In this document: positions 55,420 to 63,473 of the stretch, piece by piece
How positions within the stretch are numbered: the stretch's first letter is position 1
Layout: the number at the start of each line of letters is the position of its first letter
DNA from: a bacterium
GTDB taxonomy: Bacteria; Bacillota; Bacilli; Lactobacillales; Streptococcaceae
NCBI GenBank assembly: GCA_905221145.1
Contig: CAJNCA010000001.1
Coordinates: forward strand, 62,001 to 126,000
Reading direction: 5' to 3'
DNA length: 64,000 bases
The notes under the pieces: model-generated
Told to the model about the DNA's origin: nothing
Database searches by the model: none
Seen by the model: the letters and a program-made list of their open reading frames with translations, nothing else
Made by a program: the position numbers and the translations under genes

Positions 55420-56484
55420 TTAAAGAAAGGCTAAGATACGGAGATAATCCCCAATCAGTGCCACTTCAGCTACAAAGAAGAGGAGGATAATGACTCCGTT
55501 CACAAGGACAGACAAGAATAATTGATAGAAGGAGTCGGTTTCACTTGCTTGACTTGGCCTTGTAATGATATGGAGACTAGCGAGCAGAATGATTCCAATG
55601 CTAATCACACACAAGAGGGCTGTAAATCGTAGGCTATCAAAGAAGGCAAAGAAACTAGCAATGGCAGTGAGGAAGATTGGAATTGCCAAGAGTTGACTAT
55701 ATTGTTGGAGAACCTTTTCTAGCGTCCAGTCTTTTTCCTGGTGGATAAATCGTCTCACGACGAAACTACCCAAGAGGAATGAAAAGAAGAAGAGTGTTGT
55801 TGCTACTAGGATAGAGATAATCGAAAAGAGACTTAATGAAGCAAATTGTTCAGGGAAGTGATTATGCATAGTTGCTATATGTCCATAGTAAGCATGTTTG
55901 ATGTGGTAGATACTAAAGAAAAAGGAAGATGCAGAAAACAGAATGAGCAAGAGAAAGGCTGTGTAGCTGTGTGTGCTACTTGTTTCAAGATTGCTCGTAG
56001 GAGATTTGATTGCTTCCACTAGCCAAGACCAAAAATCAAGCGCTTGCTCTTTCCATCTATCCGTAGATTTTGGAGCTTGGTCGGGGATATAGGGACTTTC
56101 TAAGGATTGACTGATAAGAAGGGGCTCTTTCGTGGTTGGTTTTTGCTGCGGAAGTGCTTCTTGACTCTCTTCAGCTTTCGTGACTTTTTCTGTTTCCCCA
56201 GAAAGATCTTGCTCTTCTTCAGTAGAATCTAATGCTTTCTTTTCTTCTATTTCTGTTCTTGATTCACTGTCTTCAGGCGTTTCAATTTTCTCTTCTTGCT
56301 GGTTTTCCAGTTCGACTTTAGCTTGAGAGACTTCCTCCTCTACTTGAGTATTTTTTTCAATTGGTGTATCGAGATCGGCTATCGTTTCTTCAGCCTTGTC
56401 TGCAACCTCTTGAGCTTGCTCTTCAGGTTTGTTCTTACTTGTTGTTTTTACAAAATCATTACTTTCAAACCATTCTTGTTTCAT
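55420..56484 (-). CDS. Membrane protein with long acidic cytoplasmic N-terminus
   Basis: A 354-residue protein. Residues 1-130 are very Glu/Lys/Gln-rich, probably disordered or coiled (EEQAQEVADKAEETIADLD ... EEKKALDSTEEEQDLSGETEKV). Then about five hydrophobic helices follow from residue 175 on (YTAFLLLILFSASSFFFSIY, LFSIISILVATTLFFFSFLLG, LLAIPIFLTAIASFFAFF, LLCVISIGIILLASLHII, LFLSVLVNGVIILLFFVAEVAL). It resembles DUF6574-type streptococcal proteins; function unknown. AGGAGG precedes ATG 56484. A TTGACA box with an overlapping cre-like motif lies upstream. Confidence 0.7.
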   Translation of the reverse strand: MKQEWFESNDFVKTTSKNKPEEQAQEVADKAEETIADLDTPIEKNTQVEEEVSQAKVELENQQEEKIETPEDSESRTEIEEKKALDSTEEEQDLSGETEKVTKAEESQEALPQQKPTTKEPLLISQSLESPYIPDQAPKSTDRWKEQALDFWSWLVEAIKSPTSNLETSSTHSYTAFLLLILFSASSFFFSIYHIKHAYYGHIATMHNHFPEQFASLSLFSIISILVATTLFFFSFLLGSFVVRRFIHQEKDWTLEKVLQQYSQLLAIPIFLTAIASFFAFFDSLRFTALLCVISIGIILLASLHIITRPSQASETDSFYQLFLSVLVNGVIILLFFVAEVALIGDYLRILAFL

Positions 56485-56531
56485 GGTAGAACCTCCTTTT
56501 TAGTTAGATAAATATGCTTCCATAGCAGCAG

Positions 56532-56550
56532 ATGTAAGCGCTTTTGTCAA
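56532..56550 (-). promoter_or_regulatory. -35 box with overlapping cre-like site
   Basis: On the minus strand TTGACA (56550-56545) begins a candidate promoter, but the -10 at 17 bases (TGCTAT) is poor. ATGTAAGCGCTTTTG (56532-56546, plus-strand reading) matches cre with two mismatches and overlaps the -35. It overlaps the stop codon of the upstream DUF4097 gene. Confidence 0.45.
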
Positions 56551-57458
56551 CGTCTGTTTGGTATGGATATTAGCTCAATATTATTATCAGCTCTAGCAAT
56601 GAGTTGATCCTTGACATCGGTTTTTTCAGTTTTGTAAGGGTTGCTTAATTCCGTGCCTCTTGATTCAGGCTTTTCTCTTGTGAATTGGTGGATAGAACCA
56701 TAGTTGCTTGAGATGTCCCAGTTAATTCGTTGGTTCTCTTTCTGGTCTAGGATGATTCTGAGATACCTTTTGGCAGTCAGTTCAACCTTACCATGGACTT
56801 GGATATTTTCAGCGTGGAAGTGCTTCTCTGTTGACTCTAGCTGACTATCTGTAAGGTCTGTATCAAAGATATTGACGATATTAGGGGTTGTGAGTTTACT
56901 GTTTTTGATACGACTTCCTTCAATTCGGAGGAGATAGCTGTTTGTATTGAGGGTCGCATTTTCAAGGCTAGCATTAGTGATACTGGTTTGTCTGCGATTG
57001 GCTGAGATGTTGATTCCTTTTAGAGTTCTCCCTTTTGGTAGTCGGAGAATAACTTCTTCAAAACGACTAGAGTAGCTACTTGCGATATGGAGAATCCCGC
57101 CAATTCCAGAAGATAGAAACGGAGTTTCAGACAGTTTTTTATCCGTTAGGCTCAGCGTTTTATCGTTCTGATTTGTGATAAGATCATGGTTAGCAGAAAG
57201 AGATGGATGGTAAGAAATGTGGATTTGATCATCGAAAGAGTCTGTGATGGTCAGCGCGTGTTGGTGGAGAGTAATTTCTAGGTTTTCGACTTCCTTGCCA
57301 AAGGTTAGCTCTTCCGTACGGCTATCATAGACAGGTTCTTTGGACATGGCAAGTAGGCTCTTAATTCCGTCAGATTGGATGCCTACAAAGAGCAGGACAA
57401 AGCCGATAACGGTAGTCACAACACCAAAAATGAGAAATCCTTTTGTCCATTTACGCAT
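56547..57458 (-). CDS. DUF4097-family membrane-anchored beta-strand repeat protein
   Basis: A 303-residue protein: one N-terminal helix (GFLIFGVVTTVIGFVLLFVGI) and an extracytoplasmic beta-helix-like region (LEITLHQHALTITDSFDDQIHIS, LRLPKGRTLKGINISANRRQTSI, ASLENATLNTNSYLLRIEGSRI), the pattern of DUF4097/LiaG-type proteins. These often sit behind DUF1700 and PadR genes in envelope-stress operons. ATG 57458 is chosen because GAGGTG lies just upstream; it overlaps the DUF1700 gene by 8 bases. Confidence 0.8.
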   Translation of the reverse strand: MRKWTKGFLIFGVVTTVIGFVLLFVGIQSDGIKSLLAMSKEPVYDSRTEELTFGKEVENLEITLHQHALTITDSFDDQIHISYHPSLSANHDLITNQNDKTLSLTDKKLSETPFLSSGIGGILHIASSYSSRFEEVILRLPKGRTLKGINISANRRQTSITNASLENATLNTNSYLLRIEGSRIKNSKLTTPNIVNIFDTDLTDSQLESTEKHFHAENIQVHGKVELTAKRYLRIILDQKENQRINWDISSNYGSIHQFTREKPESRGTELSNPYKTEKTDVKDQLIARADNNIELISIPNRR

Positions 57459-58044
57459 GCTGGTCACCTCTCTTTCCTTTTTTAAGAACAAATTGCACCA
57501 GGCGAACAATGAGTAGACCGAAGAAGCGAGCTACATAGGAAATACCTAATAAAACCAGCGAAGAAGCACCGATAGCTAGTAAACCAGAACCGAAAATCAA
57601 GATAAAGGCTGATTTAGCTTGGGCTAGGACAGTAAAACTTTCAACTAAAAATAGGAATCCGCCGATGATACCAAGTATGGAAACCGCAAAGAAAGCCAAG
57701 ATGACAGTCAAGGCTGCCACAAGGATTGCGAACAGGGACACGAGGATGGCGATTCCCAGAGGAATACCAATAGGGGCTGCAAGCAAAGCTAACAAGGCGA
57801 TATGCAAAATTTGTCGGTTATTCTTTTGAGCAGGCGCTTCATTGATTTTTTTATCTAGAAGATTTGATAGAACTTCGTGGGCTGCTTCCTTAGGAGTTCC
57901 CAAGCTAGCGATGAGTTCTTCTTCTCCCTCGACTCCAGCATCGTCAAAGAGTTCTCTGAAATAGTCCATGGCTTCGATGCGATCAGCTTCAGGTAGTTTC
58001 TTGAGATAGAGTTCTAGCTGAGTCAGGTATTCAGTTCTTGTCAT
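57451..58044 (-). CDS. DUF1700-family membrane protein
   Basis: A 197-residue protein. The N-terminal soluble part MTRTEYLTQLELYLKKLPEADRIEAMDYFRELFDDAG and SLGTPKEAAHEVL is the DUF1700 signature. Four hydrophobic segments and a basic C-terminus (KKGKRGDQHA) follow. It overlaps padR by 14 bases. Proteins of this type are usually encoded with PadR regulators; they are thought to act in membrane stress sensing, but no activity is proven from the sequence. Confidence 0.85.
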   Translation of the reverse strand: MTRTEYLTQLELYLKKLPEADRIEAMDYFRELFDDAGVEGEEELIASLGTPKEAAHEVLSNLLDKKINEAPAQKNNRQILHIALLALLAAPIGIPLGIAILVSLFAILVAALTVILAFFAVSILGIIGGFLFLVESFTVLAQAKSAFILIFGSGLLAIGASSLVLLGISYVARFFGLLIVRLVQFVLKKGKRGDQHA

Positions 58045-58357
58045 GGCGGATACTCCCTTCTATGATGCCATTGATGGTGTCTGTATAAAGTGCCCATTCA
58101 TCTTTTAGGGTCACGAGCTGTTCTATACCACCATTTGTCAAGGAGTAGTATTTGCGCATGCGACCTTGGAACTCTCTAGAATAGGTTGTCAGAAAGCTAT
58201 TGCCCTCCAATTTTTTGAGAATGGGATAGAGTGTAGATTCTTTGATATTAGCGATCAGCTTAATGGTTTGGCTAATCTCATAACCATAAGAATCATCCTG
58301 CTCCAGTACGGCCAAGATGAGAAATTCAATCAAGGCAGAGGATGTTGGAAAGTACAT
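58031..58357 (-). CDS. PadR-family transcriptional regulator
   Basis: A 108-residue PadR protein: winged helix with ALIEFLILAVLEQDDSYGYEISQTI, ESTLYPILKKLEGNSFLTTYSREFQGRMRKYYSLTNGG, and a C-terminal dimer helix. First gene of the operon with DUF1700 and DUF4097. An AAGGAGG ribosome site precedes ATG 58357. It most likely represses its own operon through the duplicated AT-rich element around the promoter. Confidence 0.9.
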   Translation of the reverse strand: MYFPTSSALIEFLILAVLEQDDSYGYEISQTIKLIANIKESTLYPILKKLEGNSFLTTYSREFQGRMRKYYSLTNGGIEQLVTLKDEWALYTDTINGIIEGSIRHDKN

Positions 58358-58374
58358 GGGGAACCTCCTTTTCT

Positions 58375-58470
58375 AATGTGTAAGATTTTTATATATAATT
58401 TTTTTACACATACATTGTACATCTAAATGAAAGCCCTGTCAAGAGAAATGTGTAAAATTTTTATATATAA
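58375..58470 (-). promoter_or_regulatory. padR operon promoter flanked by two copies of a 24-base element
   Basis: On the minus strand, consensus TTGACA (58442-58437), 17-base spacer and TACAAT (58419-58414). Two direct copies of a 24-base element (58375-58398 and 58447-58470), differing in one base and beginning AATGTGTAA on the plus strand, bracket it: one just upstream of the -35, one in the leader. The leader copy also forms an inverted TGTGTAA-n20-TTACACA (58377-58410). This is a strong candidate for the PadR operator. Confidence 0.75.
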
Positions 58471-58471
58471 A

Positions 58472-58497
58472 AAACTTCTAGCCAAAACTAGAAGTTT
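58472..58497 (-). terminator. Terminator of the MFS gene (minus strand)
   Basis: A perfect 10-base-pair stem AAACTTCTAG / CTAGAAGTTT around a 6-base loop, followed on the minus strand by a T-run; it overlaps the last base pairs of the MFS gene and abuts the upstream operator copy of padR. Confidence 0.8.
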
Positions 58498-59662
58498 AGA
58501 GGATTTTATCAGCTCTGTCTACTGTAAAGAGGGCCACGGTCATGATGATATCGACGAGTAAGAGGGCAGCTACAGCTGGCACCCAAGAGTGGAAAAGGTC
58601 AAAACTGTAACCAAAGAGGGTTGGCCCAAAGGCTGCTAGGATATAGCCTCCTGTTTGAGATAAGCCAGACAATTGGGCAGTCTTTTCAGGGGCGCTTGTC
58701 TTGAGTGAAAAGTTGACCATGAGATAAGGGAAGAGGGCGCTGGTTGCGGTTCCGATGAGGAGATGGATGGCAAGCCAGTAAATGAAACTATTGATCGGGA
58801 AGAAAAGCATGGAAATGCCGACCACACCAGCTAGTGAGACCAGAGTGAGCATGAGCTGACGGTTGCGAGTAGATAAGCTGGTTGTCAGGCTTGGGATGGT
58901 CATTGAAAAAGGAATGCTAATCAGAGAGAAGATAGAAGTCAGCAAGCCAGCTTCGTGACTGGATAGGCCTGCATGGATGGCCATAGTAGGTAGCCAAGTC
59001 ATAGCAGTGTAAAAGAGCAAGGATTGAAAACCTGCAAAGATAATCACTGCCCAGACCTGTTTATTATGCATGACCTTTGTTTTGCTTTTCTGTTTGGTTT
59101 GAGGAGCCAGTCTGTGATTATAGCGGTGATTTGGCAGCCAGACCAAAAAAGTTGCTAGACAGAGCAGGGTGAGGAGGATGATGAGGCCTTTCCAAGAACT
59201 GGCTTGTGTAATGGGCACAGCCAGATAGGAAGCCAGAGCTGTCGCAATCCCCATAGACGTCACATATAAGGTGGTCAGAAAACCAATTTTCTTTGGTTGA
59301 TTGGCTTGGATAAGACTAGGAAGCAGAACGTTGATAACTGCGATACTTGCCCCAACCATCAAGGTTCCTAGATAGAGGAGGGGCAGATTGATTAGTCGAA
59401 TCAGAGAGCCAATGGTTAAGAAGAAGAGGCTATAGGTGAAGAGATGCTCCAAGCCGATTTTCTGAGCCAGTCGAGTAGAAAATAGTGAGAAGAGGGTAAA
59501 CATGAGGAGGGGAAGGCTGGTCAAGACGCCAAGTGAACTAACTTCTACCCCCAGACCTTGCGAAATATCTCCCAAAATAATGGGTAAAACAGTAAAAGGA
59601 GTCCGCAAGGAAACACCAATCAGGATAATACCTGGAACAAAAAAAAGTGATTGCTTTTTCAT
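58496..59662 (-). CDS. MFS transporter, CynX/NimT-like
   Basis: A 388-residue protein with about 12 hydrophobic segments. FVPGIILIGVSLRTPFTVLPIILGDI at the start, LLMFTLFSLFSTRLAQKIGLEHLF and LPSLIQANQPKKIGFLTTLYVTSMGIATALAS match the CynX/NimT (cyanate / 2-nitroimidazole type) branch. Real substrate unknown. Monocistronic on the minus strand, with its terminator at 58472. The gap 59663-59816 holds only the start region of the divergent glycosyltransferase gene. Confidence 0.8.
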   Translation of the reverse strand: MKKQSLFFVPGIILIGVSLRTPFTVLPIILGDISQGLGVEVSSLGVLTSLPLLMFTLFSLFSTRLAQKIGLEHLFTYSLFFLTIGSLIRLINLPLLYLGTLMVGASIAVINVLLPSLIQANQPKKIGFLTTLYVTSMGIATALASYLAVPITQASSWKGLIILLTLLCLATFLVWLPNHRYNHRLAPQTKQKSKTKVMHNKQVWAVIIFAGFQSLLFYTAMTWLPTMAIHAGLSSHEAGLLTSIFSLISIPFSMTIPSLTTSLSTRNRQLMLTLVSLAGVVGISMLFFPINSFIYWLAIHLLIGTATSALFPYLMVNFSLKTSAPEKTAQLSGLSQTGGYILAAFGPTLFGYSFDLFHSWVPAVAALLLVDIIMTVALFTVDRADKIL

Positions 59663-59816
59663 ATAATACCTCTTCTAACTGATTTTAATAACAGCTTATT
59701 TTAAGGCTTTTTCACTATAATGTCAAGTAAGGTTTCTGGCTTTCAAGATAAAAATGGGAAAGTCTTGAAAATTATGATAAAATAGTGGAAGGAAATCTAT
59801 ACATTGGAGAAAAACT

Positions 59817-60647
59817 GTGTCTGAAAAGCAAAAAATCAGCGTATTGATGTCGGTCTATATTAAGGAAAATCCGACATTTTTAAAGGATGCTATTGAGAGT
59901 GTTCAAAATCAGACCCTGAAACCGAGCGAATTGGTTCTGGTTGAGGATGGGCCTTTGACACCTGAGCTCTATCAGGTATTAGACCAGGTAGAAGCTGAGT
60001 CTGAAATTCCAGTGAAACGCTGCCCTCTTGAGCAGAATCAAGGTTTGGGTCTGGCTCTTCGACAGGGTGTTTTGCAGTGTCAGTACGATATCATCGCTCG
60101 TATGGATACAGATGATATAGCTGTTCCAGACCGTTTTGAGAAACAGGTTCAGTTAATGGAGAGGGACAATCTCGACCTATTAGGTGGCCATATTGCAGAG
60201 TTTATTGACAATCCTGATGAGATTGTTTCTTATCGTCGTGTTCCAACCCAGCACGCAGATATTGTAGCTTATCAAAGAATGAGAAGCGCCTTTAACCACA
60301 TGACTGTTATGTTCAAGAAGGATATGGTTCTCAAGGCAGGCAACTATGAGGATGGGCTTTATATGGAAGATGACCTCCTCTGGCTCAATATGATTGCTGC
60401 AGGAGCCAAGACTGGAAACCTGGATCAAATCTTGTGTAGGGTTCGTGTCGGAGCAGGGATGTTTGAGCGTCGTGGGGGACTGCGTTACCTCAAACTCTAT
60501 CGTCAGGCTCGTCAACGAATGCTGAAGAGAGGGCAAATTTCTTACATGGAATATGCCAAGAGTGTTGCGATTCAGATGGTTGTTGCACTTTGTCCAGGAT
60601 TTGTCAGACAGTTTATTTTTATGAAACTGTTACGAAAAAGCAATTAA
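59817..60647 (+). CDS. GT2-family glycosyltransferase
   Basis: A 276-residue GT-A enzyme: SVLMSVYIKENPTFLKDAIES, LVLVEDGPLTPELY, IARMDTDDIAVPDRF (DxD motif about residue 98), and YMEDDLLWLNMIAAGAK. It starts with GTG 59817 behind GGAG. Such proteins add sugars to surface polysaccharide or teichoic acid; acceptor unknown. It is followed by a CapD-like gene, with a separate extended -10 promoter between them. Confidence 0.87.
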   Translation: MSEKQKISVLMSVYIKENPTFLKDAIESVQNQTLKPSELVLVEDGPLTPELYQVLDQVEAESEIPVKRCPLEQNQGLGLALRQGVLQCQYDIIARMDTDDIAVPDRFEKQVQLMERDNLDLLGGHIAEFIDNPDEIVSYRRVPTQHADIVAYQRMRSAFNHMTVMFKKDMVLKAGNYEDGLYMEDDLLWLNMIAAGAKTGNLDQILCRVRVGAGMFERRGGLRYLKLYRQARQRMLKRGQISYMEYAKSVAIQMVVALCPGFVRQFIFMKLLRKSN

Positions 60648-60681
60648 AAGATTGTAACAAATCGTAAACTAGAGAAAAAGT

Positions 60682-60690
60682 GTTATAATA
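60682..60690 (+). promoter_or_regulatory. Extended -10 promoter of the CapD-like gene
   Basis: TGTTATAAT at 60682-60690, about 42 bases before the ATG, which has AAGGAGG at about 60715-60721. No convincing -35 at 17 bases. Confidence 0.6.
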
Positions 60691-60732
60691 ACAATATAAC
60701 TACCCAACTCTTTTAAGGAGGAGTAAATTTCT

Positions 60733-62583
60733 ATGAATAAAAAACTCACAGATTATGTCATTGATCTGGTGGAAATTTTAAATAAACAACAAAAACAAGT
60801 CTTCTGGGGCATATTTGATATTTTCAGTATGGTAGTTTCCATCATTGTATCTTATATTTTATTCTACGGATTGATTAATCCAGCGCCTGTTGACTACATT
60901 ATCTATACGAGTTTGGCCTTCCTGTTCTATCAATTGATGATTGCATTTTGGGGGTTGAACGCTAGTATTAGTCGTTACAGCAAAATTACGGATTTTATGA
61001 AAATCTTTTTTGGTGTGACTGTGAGCAGCGTCTTGTCATATAGTATCTGCTATGCCTTCTTGCCACTCTTTTCCATCCGTTTTATCGTACTCTTTATCTT
61101 GTTGAGTACCTTCTTGATTTTATTGCCACGGATTACTTGGCAGTTAATCTACTCTAAACGCAAAAAAGGCAGTGGAGATGGGGAACACCGTCGAACTTTC
61201 TTGATTGGTGCTGGTGATGGTGGAGCCCTCTTTATGAACAGCTACCAACATCCAACCAGTGAATTAGAACTTGTTGGTATTTTGGATAAGGATGCTAAGA
61301 AAAAGGGACAAAAACTCGGTGGTATCCCTGTTTTGGGCTCTTATGATAACCTGCCTGAATTGGCTAAACGCCATCAAATCGAGCGTGTTATTGTTGCAAT
61401 TCCGTCGCTTGATCCGTCAGAGTATGAACGTATCCTGCAAATGTGTAATAAGCTGGGTGTCAAATGTTACAAGATGCCTAAGGTTGAAACCGTTGTTCAG
61501 GGACTCCACCAAGCAGGTGGAGGCTTCCAGAAGATTGATATCACAGACCTTTTGGGCCGTCAGGAAATTCGTCTTGACGAATCGCGTCTGGGAGCAGAAC
61601 TTACTGGAAAAACAATCTTGGTTACAGGGGCTGGTGGTTCAATCGGTTCTGAAATCTGTCGCCAAGTTAGCCGCTTCAATCCTGAACGCATTGTCTTGCT
61701 CGGTCATGGGGAAAACTCAATCTACCTTGTGTATCATGAATTGATTCGCAAGTTCCAAGGGATTGATTATGTACCAGTCATCGCAGATATTCAAGACTAT
61801 GATCGTCTCTTGCAAGTCTTCGAGCAGTATAAGCCTGCTATTGTTTATCATGCGGCTGCCCACAAGCACGTTCCTATGATGGAGCGCAATCCAAAAGAAG
61901 CCTTCAAAAATAATATCCGTGGAACCTACAATGTGGCTAGGGCTGTTGATGAAGCCAAGGTGCCTAAGATGGTTATGATTTCGACAGATAAGGCCGTCAA
62001 TCCACCTAATGTTATGGGAGCAACCAAGCGCGTGGCTGAATTGATTGTCACTGGCTTTAACCAACGTAGCCAATCGACCTACTGTGCGGTTCGTTTTGGG
62101 AATGTTCTTGGTAGCCGTGGTAGCGTGATTCCTGTCTTTGAACGTCAGATTGCTGAAGGTGGTCCTGTAACAGTGACAGACTTCCGTATGACCCGTTACT
62201 TTATGACTATTCCAGAAGCTAGCCGTCTGGTTATCCATGCTGGTGCTTATGCCAAGGATGGGGAAGTCTTTATCCTTGATATGGGCAAACCAGTCAAGAT
62301 TTATGACTTGGCTAAGAAAATGGTCCTTCTAAGTGGACACACCGAAAGTGAAATTCCAATCGTTGAAGTTGGAATCCGTCCAGGTGAAAAACTCTACGAA
62401 GAACTCTTGGTATCCACCGAACTTGTTGATAATCAGGTTATGGATAAGATTTTCGTTGGTAAGGTGAATGTCATGCCTCTAGAAGCCATCGATCAAAAGA
62501 TTGAAGAATTCCGCACTCTCAGTGGAGATGAGTTGAAACAAGCTATTATCGCCTTTGCTAATCAAACAACCCACGTTGAATAA
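60733..62583 (+). CDS. CapD/FlaA1-like membrane nucleotide-sugar dehydratase/epimerase
   Basis: A 616-residue protein: four N-terminal membrane helices (about residues 20-140), a CoA-binding-like Rossmann domain (RRTFLIGAGDGGALFMNSY, about 155-265), and a C-terminal short-chain dehydrogenase domain of the Polysacc_synt_2 family: GKTILVTGAGGSIGSEICRQV, YHAAAHKHVPMMERNPKEAFKNN, MISTDKAVNPPNVMGATKRVAEL. The active-site Tyr of YxxxK is replaced by Met (MGATK), as is usual in UDP-GlcNAc 4,6-dehydratases of this group. It probably makes a 4-keto-6-deoxy or 4-epimerised UDP-GlcNAc derivative for surface glycans. Confidence 0.88.
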   Translation: MNKKLTDYVIDLVEILNKQQKQVFWGIFDIFSMVVSIIVSYILFYGLINPAPVDYIIYTSLAFLFYQLMIAFWGLNASISRYSKITDFMKIFFGVTVSSVLSYSICYAFLPLFSIRFIVLFILLSTFLILLPRITWQLIYSKRKKGSGDGEHRRTFLIGAGDGGALFMNSYQHPTSELELVGILDKDAKKKGQKLGGIPVLGSYDNLPELAKRHQIERVIVAIPSLDPSEYERILQMCNKLGVKCYKMPKVETVVQGLHQAGGGFQKIDITDLLGRQEIRLDESRLGAELTGKTILVTGAGGSIGSEICRQVSRFNPERIVLLGHGENSIYLVYHELIRKFQGIDYVPVIADIQDYDRLLQVFEQYKPAIVYHAAAHKHVPMMERNPKEAFKNNIRGTYNVARAVDEAKVPKMVMISTDKAVNPPNVMGATKRVAELIVTGFNQRSQSTYCAVRFGNVLGSRGSVIPVFERQIAEGGPVTVTDFRMTRYFMTIPEASRLVIHAGAYAKDGEVFILDMGKPVKIYDLAKKMVLLSGHTESEIPIVEVGIRPGEKLYEELLVSTELVDNQVMDKIFVGKVNVMPLEAIDQKIEEFRTLSGDELKQAIIAFANQTTHVE

Positions 62584-62602
62584 AAAATCTTTAAAATCAG
62601 AA

Positions 62603-62647
62603 AAACGCATATTATCAAGTCTTGAAAAAACTTGGTAGTATGCGTTT
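62603..62647 (+). terminator. Terminator-like hairpin, dispersed repeat (copy 2)
   Basis: The arms 62603-62620 and 62630-62647 pair over 18 bases with G-T pairs, around CTTGAAAA, ending GCGTTTCG. It is the same element as 12110-12158 and follows the CapD-like gene as its terminator. Confidence 0.75.
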
Positions 62648-62679
62648 CGTTATGTGTAAACTTGTTTCATTTTCTTCTG

Positions 62680-62792
62680 AGACTCAATGAAAATCAAAGA
62701 GCAAACCAGGAAGCTAGTCGCAGGTTGCTCAAAGCACAGCGTTGAGGTTGCAGATAAAGCTGACGTGGTTTGAAGAGATTTTCGAAGAGTAT
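62680..62792 (+). repeat. RUP-like intergenic repeat, copy 2
   Basis: 113 bases from GACTCAATGAAAATCAAAGAG to TTCGAAGAGTAT, with terminal inverted repeats. It is near the 107-base RUP length. It is in the opposite orientation to copy 1 (10509-10659) and lacks that copy's extra internal segment. It lies between the CapD-like gene and the HAD gene. Confidence 0.75.
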
Positions 62793-62819
62793 GAAAAGTG
62801 AGTTGTTGCCCAGTCTATG

Positions 62820-63452
62820 TTATTGAAAATAGGCCAAAACCTCTAATGGTTTGTGGGCGATATAATCAGGCTGATAGTTGAGCAAATCTGCTTGCTCTCC
62901 AAATCCCCAAGTGACAGCTAATTTCTGAATGCCTGTTTCTTGAGCTCCCAGCATATCAAACTTGGTATCTCCAATAATGATGGCTTGTTCAGGTGCTAGT
63001 TGATATGTCTGCAAAGCCTGACGAATGACATCGGCCTTATGGGGTGCTTCAGGGCTGGAACCATAAATGCCCTCAAAGAAATGATGGATTCCCAAGTTTT
63101 TTGTCATGTCTTGAGCGGTTGGAGTATTCTTTGTAGTGGTGATGTAGAGAGGATATTTGCTAGATAACTCCTCGAGCAGTTCTACAATCTGAGGGAAGAG
63201 CTGAGCTTCATGGATACCTTTTTCCTTGTAGTAGGAACGGTATATCTGCACAGCCTCAGAAATTTGTTCTTTGGGAAGGCAGGTCGCAAAACTACTTTCA
63301 AGGGGCGGTCCCATAAAACCACGAATCGTTTTGGCATCAGGGCTAGACACTCCTAGCTCTTTAAAGGTATGGGTAAAGGCGTTGTGAATCCCGATAGAAC
63401 TGTCAACGAGGGTTCCGTCCAGATCGAAAAAGATAGCTGAGATAGAGGTCAT
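62820..63452 (-). CDS. HAD-superfamily hydrolase, phosphoglycolate phosphatase-like
   Basis: A 210-residue HAD phosphatase: motif I FFDLDGTLVDSSIGI (nucleophile Asp about residue 10), motif II ITTTKNTP, motif III Lys in GSSPEAPHKADVI, motif IV IIIGDTKFDMLGA. The cap region after GIHNAFTHTFKELG is of the Gph/PpaX type. Substrate not predictable. It lies 21 bases downstream of sdaAA on the same strand, so it is probably the last gene of that operon. Confidence 0.88.
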   Translation of the reverse strand: MTSISAIFFDLDGTLVDSSIGIHNAFTHTFKELGVSSPDAKTIRGFMGPPLESSFATCLPKEQISEAVQIYRSYYKEKGIHEAQLFPQIVELLEELSSKYPLYITTTKNTPTAQDMTKNLGIHHFFEGIYGSSPEAPHKADVIRQALQTYQLAPEQAIIIGDTKFDMLGAQETGIQKLAVTWGFGEQADLLNYQPDYIAHKPLEVLAYFQ

Positions 63453-63473
63453 AGTTTCTCCTATTTGATAAGC

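Noticed and set aside
61717..62238. 173-codon frame on the minus strand inside the CapD-like gene
   Set aside because: Shadow of the dehydratase domain; no promoter or RBS.
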